Source: an uncultured Paracoccaceae bacterium (GTDB taxonomy: Bacteria > Pseudomonadota > Alphaproteobacteria > Rhodobacterales > Rhodobacteraceae). Taken from it: 64,000 nt of DNA. The position numbers were made by a program, and so were the translations under genes. Positions within the stretch are counted from its first letter, which is position 1; every line of letters begins with the position of its first letter. The stretch is from contig CANLND010000004.1 in NCBI GenBank assembly GCA_947492585.1, forward strand, positions 1 to 64,000. Reading direction: 5' to 3'. Of this stretch, positions 46,610 through 54,575 are shown piece after piece. Below the pieces are notes generated by a model. The model was not told the origin of the DNA and did no database searches. It saw only the letters and a program-made list of their open reading frames with translations.

Positions 46610-48179
46610 CCAAACCCCCCAAGTTTTTGGAATGGTCGAAGATCAGTGCGCTCAAGCGCCCTCTAACTTCGACGGGAACACCGTCTTCTTCTGCTGGTGA
46701 TACAACAATCTCCGCGATCAGATCGCGCACGACATCGCGCGTTTTAGGGTCTGGCTGACCATCATTCTCCTGCATCGACGAAAACATGTCATTCAACGCA
46801 GCGGCATAGGTTGCGGGGGAGGCAGGATCGAACCTCACCTGCTGCTCCTGCTCATCCAGCGCCATTAGTGCGCATTTGGCCTCTTCAGCGTCTTCCTTGG
46901 CCGAAACGAGCAGAACCTCTCCCTCCTCGCCAGAAAGGATTCCTTTTTCAAAAAGGCCCAAGCGTGTCTCAAAGAGACTGCTCGCTTCTTTAAGCTGACG
47001 CTCCAGTTTCGTTCGATCAGGCTGTCCGCTTGCACTCAGCCTGCGACGCTCAGCATTGTAAACCTCAATAAAGGCCTCGACGTAGCTGGCGTTCGAAAGA
47101 ACGCCGCGGAGACTGGCAAACAGCTCCGCCTCAATCTTGTCGAGGCGCACTTTCTTAGTGTTGGAACAGGAGCCGCTTTCCGCGGCCGTCGAGCACCGGA
47201 TCCGAATGGCACTGCCCTTTCGGTCATGAATGGACATTCCGCCGCCACAGCAACCACATTTTAGCAGGCCCGAAAATGGGCGCGCGGGTCGCCGGGTTGA
47301 TTTCCCCGAACGTTTCGCCTGCGACTGCTTTGCAAGGCGCGCCTGCACCGTGTCCCAGAGCGCTTCATCAACAATGCGCAGATGCGGAACATCCGAGTAC
47401 TTCCATGACTCCTGAGGTTTTTCACGGCTAATGCGCTTACCCGTCTCCGGGTGGCGCATCATCTTCACACGATCCCACACCAGAACGCCTGCGTACAGAG
47501 CGTTTCTAAGGATCCCGTAACCACGCTTGCCATTACCATTCAGCGTTGACGCATTCCACTTTGCACCGCGCGGCGGAAGCACACCTCGTGCGTTCAAATC
47601 ATGCGCAATATCCCGAGGAGACACGCCTTCGGCATAGGCTTCATAGATCTGCCGAATAACATCCGCTTCATGCGTCGTGACCTGCAGTTCTCCTGCCCGC
47701 CCTGGCACCGGCGTATAGCCATAGGCCTTTCCGCCTGCGCTGAGTCCCTCGGAAATATTCCCAGACATGCCGCGATGCACCTTTTCGCGCAGGTCCTTCA
47801 TGAAAATGGTCCCCGTGAGGCCGCGAACGGCGATGTCCAGATCTGACTGCACACCGTCGCTGACCGAAATGATCTCTACACCAGAAAAGCGCAGCAATTT
47901 TTGCACTTTGTGCAAGTCTGCAGCATCCCGACTAATTCGGTCGACACACTCAATGATCAGCGCATCGAAATCTCCAGAACTCGCTGCCTCCAGAAAACCT
48001 GCGAGACCAACGCGCCCGATAAGCGTTTCAGAAGTTCTAGCACGGTCTTCAAAGGCTGCAACTTCACGAAATCCTTCGCGGACTATGTATTCCCTGCAGA
48101 GATCCATTTGATCTTCAATGGAACGGTCTGATTGCATTGTGCTCGAATAGCGGGCGTAGATTGCTGCGCGTCGTTGCAT
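46566..48179 (-). CDS. large serine recombinase (integrase)
   Basis: Site-specific recombinase of 537 aa. The resolvase domain (1-150) has AAIYARYSSTMQSDRSIEDQ with the nucleophile Ser, and CVDRISRDAADLHKVQKLL. A recombinase domain follows (about 165-290, GYTPVPGRAGELQV..YGILRNALYAGVLVWDRVK), then a zinc ribbon (CGCCGGGMSIHDRKGS..C..C) and a C-terminal coiled coil (about 370-440). Start ATG 48179 has GAGGAG 9 bases upstream. The last residues (AEEGLEPPTRGL) are encoded by the antisense strand of the tRNA gene, so they come from the chromosome and not the element. Serine integrases use a 2-bp crossover, but a 17-bp repeat is present here. Confidence 0.92.
   Translation of the reverse strand: MQRRAAIYARYSSTMQSDRSIEDQMDLCREYIVREGFREVAAFEDRARTSETLIGRVGLAGFLEAASSGDFDALIIECVDRISRDAADLHKVQKLLRFSGVEIISVSDGVQSDLDIAVRGLTGTIFMKDLREKVHRGMSGNISEGLSAGGKAYGYTPVPGRAGELQVTTHEADVIRQIYEAYAEGVSPRDIAHDLNARGVLPPRGAKWNASTLNGNGKRGYGILRNALYAGVLVWDRVKMMRHPETGKRISREKPQESWKYSDVPHLRIVDEALWDTVQARLAKQSQAKRSGKSTRRPARPFSGLLKCGCCGGGMSIHDRKGSAIRIRCSTAAESGSCSNTKKVRLDKIEAELFASLRGVLSNASYVEAFIEVYNAERRRLSASGQPDRTKLERQLKEASSLFETRLGLFEKGILSGEEGEVLLVSAKEDAEEAKCALMALDEQEQQVRFDPASPATYAAALNDMFSSMQENDGQPDPKTRDVVRDLIAEIVVSPAEEDGVPVEVRGRLSALIFDHSKNLGGLVVAEEGLEPPTRGL
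46598..46614. repeat. attachment site, left border (attL core)
   Basis: The 17 bases CCTCCGCTACCACCAAA cover the last 12 bases of the tRNA gene including CCA and five further bases. The same 17 bases recur at 63233-63249. The two copies define the borders of the inserted element. Confidence 0.85.
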
Positions 48180-48286
48180 GTTAGTGATCTCCTCGCATCC
48201 AGTTGTGCTGCTGCCCGGGCCAAATCCCGGACAAATTCAAGCAACCCGGAATCTGGCGCCGGGTTGCACTTTGCTGCGGAAGACAT
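48083..48286 (-). CDS. small hypothetical protein upstream of recombinase
   Basis: Frame of 67 codons from MSSAAKCNPAPDSGLLEFVRDLARAAAQ; in-frame ATG 48340 could extend it by 18. The helical segment LLEFVRDLARAAAQ recalls small proteins placed just before serine recombinases in alphaproteobacterial elements. It overlaps the recombinase start by 97 bases, so only part may be translated. A GAAGAG lies about 6 bases before the start. Function unknown, possibly a directionality factor. Confidence 0.4.
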   Translation of the reverse strand: MSSAAKCNPAPDSGLLEFVRDLARAAAQLDARRSLTCNDAQQSTPAIRAQCNQTVPLKIKWISAGNT

Positions 48287-48496
48287 GGGGATCTCTTCAG
48301 AATTCGAAAAATCGGTTTGATACGGTTTTTGAATGCTCATTTCTGCTCGCCTTTTCACTTTTGCGAGCGGGAGATCGGTCTCTTCAAAAAAATCAGAAAC
48401 GCGGTATGAAACGTCGGCTGGAAAGCGGCAATCCATGCAATCCGTGCCCCAAAGCGAGGCGCGGGAACGTCTCAGACGCACTGGGCGACTTTAGCG

Positions 48497-48910
48497 CTAA
48501 GCTCCTGCAATAAACCTGTTTGTTTCAGCGATCGCAGCGAGCTTGTCATCGAGCGCGCACTTGGCGCCCCGCAGCTGCCGCCATCGCCATGCGAGATTGA
48601 TGAGATCAATCGCTTTCGCGTCAAAGATCTGCTCGGTCTCGATATTCTGCTGCAGCGCTCGATCACCCAGACCTTCACGATACTGGTTGGTGAATTTTCT
48701 GATATGCTCACCCAGCAGGTGAAGGCGATCCTCATCCAATTCCTCCAATCCGCGTCGCTCATGGAGTTTCTGCAGCAGATCCTGAATGAGTTGTTTCGTT
48801 GTGCCCAGAGGCACAAGCCCCGCTTCCTGCCATTCGTCGGCAAGCAGGCGACCATGGTAGATTGCCGCCAGCGTCAGCTCGTGCACCTCGCGTTCGGTTT
48901 CGATATCCAT
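48497..48910 (-). CDS. hypothetical protein of the element
   Basis: Predicted soluble protein of 137 aa starting MDIETEREVHELTLAAIYHGRLLADEW, with several helices rich in Leu and Arg (LIQDLLQKLHERRGLEELDEDRLHLLGEHIRKF), and no recognised domain. The longer frame to 48979 has an unlikely Arg-rich start. It is followed by the recombinase on the same strand and preceded by another small element gene. It may be a regulatory or structural helper. Confidence 0.65.
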   Translation of the reverse strand: MDIETEREVHELTLAAIYHGRLLADEWQEAGLVPLGTTKQLIQDLLQKLHERRGLEELDEDRLHLLGEHIRKFTNQYREGLGDRALQQNIETEQIFDAKAIDLINLAWRWRQLRGAKCALDDKLAAIAETNRFIAGA

Positions 48911-48991
48911 ATTGGATCCTCCAGTGGGTGAGGCCACACCATGCAGCCTCTCAAGACGCCGATGGAGGGAGAGGCCCACCGACGAGTGCGC

Positions 48992-49354
48992 TCAGGCGGC
49001 GCGAGAGATATCCAGCCGATGGTGGAGCCGGAGCAGGACATCCTGGAGTGCTTCGGTCAGCAGGCACAGGTCCTCGACGTAAGGTGCAGCGGGATCGAGA
49101 TCCGCAAAATACGCCGATTCTGGTCGGCTGAGATCATGAACATGCTCCAGCGAGAGCAACTCATGGAGCTGCACCAGGTCCTGTTGCAAGCGCCGAGTGA
49201 GCACCGGGGCGCTGCAGATTTCGTCGATAAGCGTGATGCTCGCCTTTAACGCAGGTTTGCCGCCGAGCAGGAGCGAGGCGTTCTGCAGGGCTTCGGAGTG
49301 GAATTGCAGGAAATCCTGCAATTCACCATGGGGCGGGGTAGTCAGGTCGAACAT
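48992..49354 (-). CDS. hypothetical protein of the element
   Basis: Small protein of 120 aa, starting MFDLTTPPHGELQDFLQFH, with GAGGAG 6-8 bases upstream of the ATG. It is rich in Leu and Asp and predicted helical (LKASITLIDEIC, LQQDLVQLHELLSLEHVHDL). No family recognised. It sits between the primase gene and the 48497 gene, probably cotranscribed. Confidence 0.65.
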   Translation of the reverse strand: MFDLTTPPHGELQDFLQFHSEALQNASLLLGGKPALKASITLIDEICSAPVLTRRLQQDLVQLHELLSLEHVHDLSRPESAYFADLDPAAPYVEDLCLLTEALQDVLLRLHHRLDISRAA

Positions 49355-49767
49355 CACGTTCTCCTCGGTTGCCGAGCGCAGGACGCGCGCGGCTTCAAGA
49401 CCCGGCTGGGCTTGTGCATTCCCGGACCGGCCATTCACAGCCGACCCGGGCACCCACACTCTCGCAACGAGGAACCGTTGTTACCCGGCCCCTGAGGAGC
49501 TTGCGTTTCCGGTCGCGCCCTCGGCCAAAAGGGTGCGATCGGAAATGCAGGATCCATCAGGGTTTGCCCGACCATCCTGGAAGTCCTCGGAGTTTTCTCC
49601 GGACATGTCTGTGCCGACGCTGTTGCCGCGGGGCTATCCGCCGTAGGCTTCATGTCCCGATTGCTCGTGGCATATGCCGTTGGGGAGGTGGGGGTCGCTC
49701 TTTTCTCCCCCTGGCGGGGCCAGGGCCGCTGGCTACGCCCCTGAAACGGGCACGGACCTGTCCGGCA
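49355..49767. other. intergenic region of the element
   Basis: About 410 bases between two minus-strand genes. Open frames on both strands are GC-driven and show no protein-like pattern or ribosome-binding site. I see no clear repeats, RNA or operator. Confidence 0.4.
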
Positions 49768-51072
49768 TCACGCTGCCGCCAGAACAGGGAGCATTCCATC
49801 GCGTTTCAGCTCGTAATATTTGGTTCGGCCGATGCCGAGTTTTTCCCAGGGCTTTTCACGTGAGGCATTGTTCTTTGCCAGGTATTCCTCCCGGGACACA
49901 GCGCCATTCTCCGAGCGACGCTGCCGTTCCGCCTCCGCCTTACGACGCCTTCTTTCCAAAACCGGGATGACCTGCTGCAGGCCAAGACGGCGCGCCATTT
50001 CAGGCGTGACGCCGAGTCCACCTGCGATCGTCGCGCCTTTGTAATGATATCGACCGTCACCCCAGACCAACACCGTTCTGGTGAGCCTGGCCTTCTTCTC
50101 TGCCTGTCTGGCGATCGCATTGACTTCCCCGGGCTTCAGCCCGGGTGTTGCACTTGCGGCCATCTTCCGCACTTCCTCTTCGATGTCCCTGATGCCGGGA
50201 ATGTGCGTGAGGCAAGTCGCATGGAAATGCAGCCAGGTGTTCCGCAAGCCTGACGGGATCACGCCGCCGTGGGCATTTCGAAAGATTTCCAGATCATCCA
50301 GGATCAGCTTGAAACGCTTCGCCTGCGGCAGCCCCTTGGGCACTGATAAGCCTCTGGGCCGCTTTTTCCCTTTCTTCTGCTTCTTACGCTCCTCCAATTC
50401 CTCGCGGGTCGGTCTACCACTGGCTTTGAAGATGTTATCTGCCAGGGCATCGAAGCCGTATCGTCTTCCGGTGCCGCCTGAGACACGGACCACCTTGCCG
50501 GACTTTTCATTGATGGTTCCGGGTATCCGGAAAACCCTTGTGGCATCGCTGCAGGCCTTATCCGCCCCAAAAGATGTGGAGAACTCGATCAGGGCACTCA
50601 TCGCCCCCTGCCAGCGCGGGAGCGCCGAAACCGGTGTTTGCTCGATCAGCCAGATAGCAGCGAGGCCCCGGCCGGTGTGGATGAAGATGGAAGGCTGTGG
50701 CATTCGTGAAACCAGCAGATGCGCGGAATATGTCGCCTGCACCTCGTCCGGTGATTTCCCACACCATTGCGGGGCGTCGAAATAGTCGAGATCTACATAG
50801 AGCGAGTTCAGCGCAGCGAGGTGCCTGCCTTGTCGCCCCTTCCAGAAACGGTTGAGGGTCAGAAAGCTGGTTTGATCGAGAAACAGCGGCATCTGCATGA
50901 TCATGCCTGCGTGTTCGAGCGAAAAGTTCTCCACTTCGTCGCCGCCTTGTTTGCACAGAACCGCCGCACGCCCGCGGGAGCCTTCAGGGTGCAACAGGCG
51001 GAAATATTCCTCGGCAGAGAGGTCTGAAATCTGGTCGAGCGGGGCGAATTCGCTGGGATCTGTATGCTTCAT
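49768..51072 (-). CDS. replication protein with primase-like (AEP) domain
   Basis: Replication-initiation-type protein of 434 aa. Motifs of an archaeo-eukaryotic-type primase are visible: YVDLDYFDAPQW (the D-x-D pair), PQPSIFIHTGRGLAAIWL (the sxH-like motif), and CSDATRVFRIPGTINEKSG. A middle basic linker (REELEERKKQKKGKKR) is followed by a C-terminal helix-turn-helix-like part (LGIGRTKYYELKRDG). Similar proteins act as plasmid or element primases. It is divergent from the KfrA-like gene, with repeats in between that may be an origin. Confidence 0.72.
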   Translation of the reverse strand: MKHTDPSEFAPLDQISDLSAEEYFRLLHPEGSRGRAAVLCKQGGDEVENFSLEHAGMIMQMPLFLDQTSFLTLNRFWKGRQGRHLAALNSLYVDLDYFDAPQWCGKSPDEVQATYSAHLLVSRMPQPSIFIHTGRGLAAIWLIEQTPVSALPRWQGAMSALIEFSTSFGADKACSDATRVFRIPGTINEKSGKVVRVSGGTGRRYGFDALADNIFKASGRPTREELEERKKQKKGKKRPRGLSVPKGLPQAKRFKLILDDLEIFRNAHGGVIPSGLRNTWLHFHATCLTHIPGIRDIEEEVRKMAASATPGLKPGEVNAIARQAEKKARLTRTVLVWGDGRYHYKGATIAGGLGVTPEMARRLGLQQVIPVLERRRRKAEAERQRRSENGAVSREEYLAKNNASREKPWEKLGIGRTKYYELKRDGMLPVLAAA

Positions 51073-51203
51073 CCCAAGGAATTACGTCCCGCGCCGACAT
51101 CGCGGAAAAAATCGGCTTGAATTGGTTTTCAGGCTGAAACCAGGGCCAGGCAGCAACGCATCCGAATGTCTGTCAGCGACATTCAGACAAACTTATCTGA
51201 CTT

Positions 51204-51262
51204 ACTTACTGACAAACTTTCCGACTTTACTAACGAACAAATACACCTACTAACTTACTGAC
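51204..51262. repeat. iteron-like direct repeats
   Basis: ACTTACTGAC occurs at 51204-51213 and 51253-51262 with related CTGAC sequences between (51196, 51211, 51222). The stretch is AT-rich and lies between the primase-like gene and the KfrA-like gene. A palindrome CCGTTT-TTGG-AAACGG follows at 51311-51326. This may be an origin of replication or an operator, but no copy number of repeats is high enough to be sure. Confidence 0.35.
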
Positions 51263-51367
51263 ATTACTTGCATTTTAAGATTATGCAAAAAAGTTTGAAA
51301 GTTTGTTTCTCCGTTTTTGGAAACGGACCCAAGTCCCTCCTGCAAACGGCAACAACAGGAGTAAGTC

Positions 51368-52000
51368 ATGCCTCGCCCCCCTCTCAATTCCGACCCGAAG
51401 ATCATCGAGACCGGTGAAACGTTGGAGAAAAATCTCGGCCGGGAGATCACCGCCACAGACATTCACAAGGCCTTTGAAGGCAAGGGCAATTACAAGCGGA
51501 TCCGCAGGGTCTGGGAGGATCATCTTGCAACGAAAGGTGAAGAACAGCTCCAAGACACCCCGCTGCCAGACGACACACAAGAACAGATCAGCAAAGCGGT
51601 AACTGCACTTGAAGCAAGTGTGGAGACCATCGTCCGGGGGCAGATCGCTCGAATGACAGAACAGAGTGTCCGGCAATTCGCTCTCCGCGAACGCGACTTT
51701 GCCATGCTGGAGGCCGAACATGCGAAGAAAGTTCAGGCGCTGGAGGAAGAGATCGCATATTTGACCGACTGCCTCGACCGGCTTGAGGCAGAAAAATTGG
51801 TCACATATGTCGATGCCCCCGACGACGTACCCGCACAACCTGCGGTGTCAAAACCGGCTCCGGCTGCGGCCGCCCTGGCGGAGGGTCGTAAGCGTCCAAA
51901 TCGACCTCTGCAGAAAACTCATCCGGCGGCTCGCAAGACGGCTCTTTCATTCCCGTCTGCGCCGAAGAAATCGCCATCTCCCACATCGAATCCGACCTGA
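51368..52000 (+). CDS. KfrA-like DNA-binding protein
   Basis: Protein of 210 aa. The N-terminal KfrA-type DNA-binding domain (about 5-60) has a helix-turn-helix-like TATDIHKAFEGKGNYKRIRRVW. A coiled coil (residues about 65-140, ALEASVETIVRGQ..LEEEIAYLTDCLDRLEAEK) follows, then a Pro/Ala-rich basic tail. KfrA proteins are plasmid-borne regulators linked to stable maintenance. The start has GGAG upstream. The last 200 bases (51801-52000) are antisense to the end of the relaxase gene; the low-complexity tail may partly reflect this. Confidence 0.7.
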   Translation: MPRPPLNSDPKIIETGETLEKNLGREITATDIHKAFEGKGNYKRIRRVWEDHLATKGEEQLQDTPLPDDTQEQISKAVTALEASVETIVRGQIARMTEQSVRQFALRERDFAMLEAEHAKKVQALEEEIAYLTDCLDRLEAEKLVTYVDAPDDVPAQPAVSKPAPAAAALAEGRKRPNRPLQKTHPAARKTALSFPSAPKKSPSPTSNPT

Positions 52001-53024
52001 CGCTGTCGAACTGCGCGGAAGTTTCGACGACGGTCTCCGCTTCCGCAGCAGTCCTTGCATCCTGAAGCCGACGTTTTTCAGCGTCGGCTTTTTCCTTTCT
52101 TTCGGCTTCCCGCTCCGTTGCAATCCGGGCAGATTCTTCCAGCCGGTCCTGTTCGCGCTGCAAGGCTCGCAAGTGCAGCCAGGTGCGCCAGAGATCATCA
52201 TTGTGCTCCTGGGTTTCGGCCCTGCGTTGCCCCGCCGTGCTGGTATCGCCTCCATCTTCTTCCAGACGGCGCGACCTTTCGGCCCGGCAAGGACCAAGAT
52301 GATCCTGAGGAATGAGACCGGCCGGGGCATCCCCAGCTTTGGCCATATCTTCGTAGGATCGAAGATCGACCCGTGTCGGTGAGCCGATCCGTTTCAACGC
52401 CGCATTGGTCCGTTTTTGCCACTCCTGGCGAATGCGAAGGATTTCTTCGGGGCCGGTCTTCTTGTCATCCAGAATTCTGGTCTTGTCGCCGAACGCGCCG
52501 GTTTCCGCGCAAACTTTTCGGGTCGTGAGCAGGATGTGTGCATGAAAATTTCGATTGGTCCGAGTCGGGTCGAAAAGCGCTGTCAGGTATTCCTGGGTAT
52601 CCGTGGCCAGCTTGCCGGCGTTATGACGCCGTTCCTCATCCCGATCCAGAAATCGGGGCGCATGGATGTCAGCCTGGACGGCAACACCATATTCGTCACG
52701 CAGCCACAGTGAAACTCCACGAACAAGCCTCACCTGTTCGGCGAGCGGTAGCTCGGTCGGCAGGGATGGGCGCAGCTCCCTGATGACCCGGGCATTGCGC
52801 CGGGTCTCTGCACGCTCTGCCTCGTTCCAGAGAGCTTCGGCATCGCCGCTCCAGTTGATGAGTTCATGCGAGAGAAGCCCGCCAAGTTTGCCTGCTCGAA
52901 ATCGCTGCCCCAGCCGCTCGTCCCGGTAGGACGTGCGGGCGGTATAGGCGGCGGATTTGACGGCGGACCTGCCATCGGCGCGAGAATGGACGACGACTTC
53001 GAGGCGACTTGCTGGATGTATCAT
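51801..53024 (-). CDS. MobA/MobL family relaxase
   Basis: Conjugative relaxase of the MOBQ type (407 aa). The N-terminal domain (to about 220) begins HPASRLEVVVHSRADGRSAVKSAAYTARTSYRDERLGQRF, which is typical, and the HUH metal motif is NRNFHAHILLTTRK. A basic Arg/Glu-rich coiled coil (residues about 250-330) and an acidic tail follow. It nicks DNA at oriT and pilots a single strand for transfer using a helper T4SS, which is not present here. Start ATG 53024 precedes a divergent mobC-like gene with a candidate oriT between them. Confidence 0.86.
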   Translation of the reverse strand: MIHPASRLEVVVHSRADGRSAVKSAAYTARTSYRDERLGQRFRAGKLGGLLSHELINWSGDAEALWNEAERAETRRNARVIRELRPSLPTELPLAEQVRLVRGVSLWLRDEYGVAVQADIHAPRFLDRDEERRHNAGKLATDTQEYLTALFDPTRTNRNFHAHILLTTRKVCAETGAFGDKTRILDDKKTGPEEILRIRQEWQKRTNAALKRIGSPTRVDLRSYEDMAKAGDAPAGLIPQDHLGPCRAERSRRLEEDGGDTSTAGQRRAETQEHNDDLWRTWLHLRALQREQDRLEESARIATEREAERKEKADAEKRRLQDARTAAEAETVVETSAQFDSVRSDSMWEMAISSAQTGMKEPSCEPPDEFSAEVDLDAYDPPPGRPQPEPVLTPQVVRVRRRGHRHM

Positions 53025-53086
53025 CCATGGGAGGTCGGGCCTGAACCCGACTTCCGCTCCTTAGCCCCGCCGGCCAGGCGCGCAGA

Positions 53087-53113
53087 CAAACTTCAGTTTG
53101 CGTAACTGCGCGC
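53087..53113. other. candidate oriT (MOBQ-type)
   Basis: CAAACT-TC-AGTTTG is a 6-bp inverted repeat followed by CGTAACTGCGCGC. Both the layout and GTAA.TGCGC.C resemble the oriT of RSF1010 (inverted repeat then GGTAAATGCGCCCT). It lies between the relaxase and the MobC-like gene, where oriT normally is. Confidence 0.55.
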
Positions 53114-53216
53114 ATCACCTTTTCAGGGTGTGCGAGGGCCGCACTGACGTCGGCCGGGGGACGCCCCTTTCAATCCCCAGGAGCAGAAACGAGATTCAGG
53201 AACCATTTCCTGTTCG

Positions 53217-53492
53217 ATGAGTGCAAAATGGAGCAGAAAATTGGCAAACCTCGAAACTCAAATTGAACAGGCGCAGCAACGCCTGCGGGATCTCCAGGCG
53301 AAGGTACGAAAACAGAAGCGTAAGAATGAGACTCGAAGGTTGATAATCTACGGCGCCGCCGCTCTTGCGCTGCTGGACGATTTTGACGGCGATCAGCGCA
53401 ACCGTTTTGTAACGCGGTTAAATTCCAAAATCACCCGCTCAGCGGATCGAGGTTTTCTGGGGCTGGAGAAACTATCAAATTCGGCAAATTAG
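53217..53492 (+). CDS. small mobilization protein (MobC-like)
   Basis: Protein of 91 aa with an N-terminal coiled coil rich in Gln, Arg and Lys (LANLETQIEQAQQRLRDLQAKVRKQKRKNETRR) and a short hydrophobic/helical end (LIIYGAAALALLDDFDGDQRN). The pattern fits accessory proteins that help MobA/MobL relaxases open oriT. Its position directly opposite the relaxase across oriT supports this. No strong ribosome-binding site was seen. Confidence 0.6.
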   Translation: MSAKWSRKLANLETQIEQAQQRLRDLQAKVRKQKRKNETRRLIIYGAAALALLDDFDGDQRNRFVTRLNSKITRSADRGFLGLEKLSNSAN

Positions 53493-53582
53493 TTTTTCGC
53501 TTTCCCGACACGAACCCACTTCATTTCTGGGTGAGCAACCACCCGATAACTTTACTGCTTTGAACGGGATAAGCATGTGCGA

Positions 53583-53978
53583 ATGATCGACAGCCCAAAG
53601 ACCTACATAAGTACAAGAGCGGATGGGCCTTACGCGTTTTACGAAGAAAGCGCGCTGAACCCATACAATACCACGGAATAGCTCCTTCAATACGCACAGG
53701 ATGCCATTGAAAACCATGACACATCTTGGGACGATTTCGGTGATGCCTATGGTATCCTCGGCGCATACGTACTGAAATTCGAGGGCGATGAAACTGGCGA
53801 AGTTTTCGACCAAGTGCTGAACGCCGCAGACATCACGCAACGAGGTCTGCAAATACTGAATGCAGCGACAAAGGGAGAAGATGTCGAAGCCATGTTAGAA
53901 AATCGGCGCGACGAAATTTATGCTGAGGCCAACTGCCCCAATGATCACGTCGCCGATGGAATTCGGCGCAAATCGTAG
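53583..53978 (+). pseudogene. hypothetical protein with one internal stop
   Basis: Protein-like frame of 131 codons starting MIDSPKTYISTRADGPYAFYEESALNPYNTTE, interrupted by TAG at 53679-53681 (codon 33), and continuing as LLQYAQDAIENHDTSWDDFGDAYGIL to a final stop at 53976. A CAG-to-TAG nonsense change would explain it. The acidic, well-patterned downstream part suggests real former coding sequence. No family recognised. The same DNA is open on the other strand, but that reading is less protein-like. Confidence 0.4.
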
Positions 53979-54265
53979 GTCTGAATGCGATACACGAACC
54001 CTCCGTTCATATAGAAACCTCGTCGGCTTCACCAGGTTGAGCACCGCCAGATCGGCTGGATTTGAAACAGTCAGTGAAAAATCTGTGCGCTTGTTCGGGA
54101 AAACCGATGTTCGTAGTGCAGAACAGCCTCGCCAGTTTCATCATCGGTATGGATGACAAGACAAGGGCGATCCTTTTGACCAGATCGGTCGGAATGGGGG
54201 AAGCGAAAAGAAACGATGTCGCCAGTGGAAAGCGGACGGGCTGCGCCCGGCACATGTGCCGTCAT
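53979..54265 (-). pseudogene. broken small protein, possibly PemK/MazF-like
   Basis: Starting at 54265, MTAHVPGAARPLSTGDIVSFRFPHSD continues to a frame break after 'DRPCLVIHTDDETGEAVLHYEH'. Protein-like reading then moves to another frame (TTNIGFPEQAHRFFTDCFKS) and to a third (NPADLAVLNLVKPTRFLYERRVRV). Two frameshifts therefore seem to divide one gene. The GDIVSFRFP..D....DRPCLVI opening recalls SH3-like PemK/MazF toxins, but I am not certain of the family. Confidence 0.3.
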
Positions 54266-54575
54266 GGGGGGCTCCAGGAATGGTGGAAATCTTGTCGCCC
54301 TGTCTTTAAATTCATCCTTCGGACGTCTCTGAGTGCTCTCTTCGAGTTCAGTGAAGAGAGCTAAGTGATTACGTAAATTGGGATATTTCTCAAATCCGCT
54401 CACGGGAGATGAAACAAAACTTTATGCCGAAATTGCAAATAAATTGGCTTCGGTTTTCTGAATTTCGGCCAATGCGATCAACATTAGGTTGCGCAAGCCA
54501 CTACCGGCCCATAGAAATTTCACACATAGTCAATTACGGCCATGCCATTTCAGAACGACCACGAACGGAATTTCC

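Noticed and set aside
49369-49863. Plus-strand frame in the gap between two element genes
   Set aside because: Arg/Pro/Cys-rich GC-driven frame that runs into the 3' end of the primase-like gene; no start signal.
53475-53852. Minus-strand frame of 125 codons, open opposite the plus-strand broken gene
   Set aside because: Composition (Cys- and Val-rich) is less protein-like than the plus-strand frame and no start signal was found.
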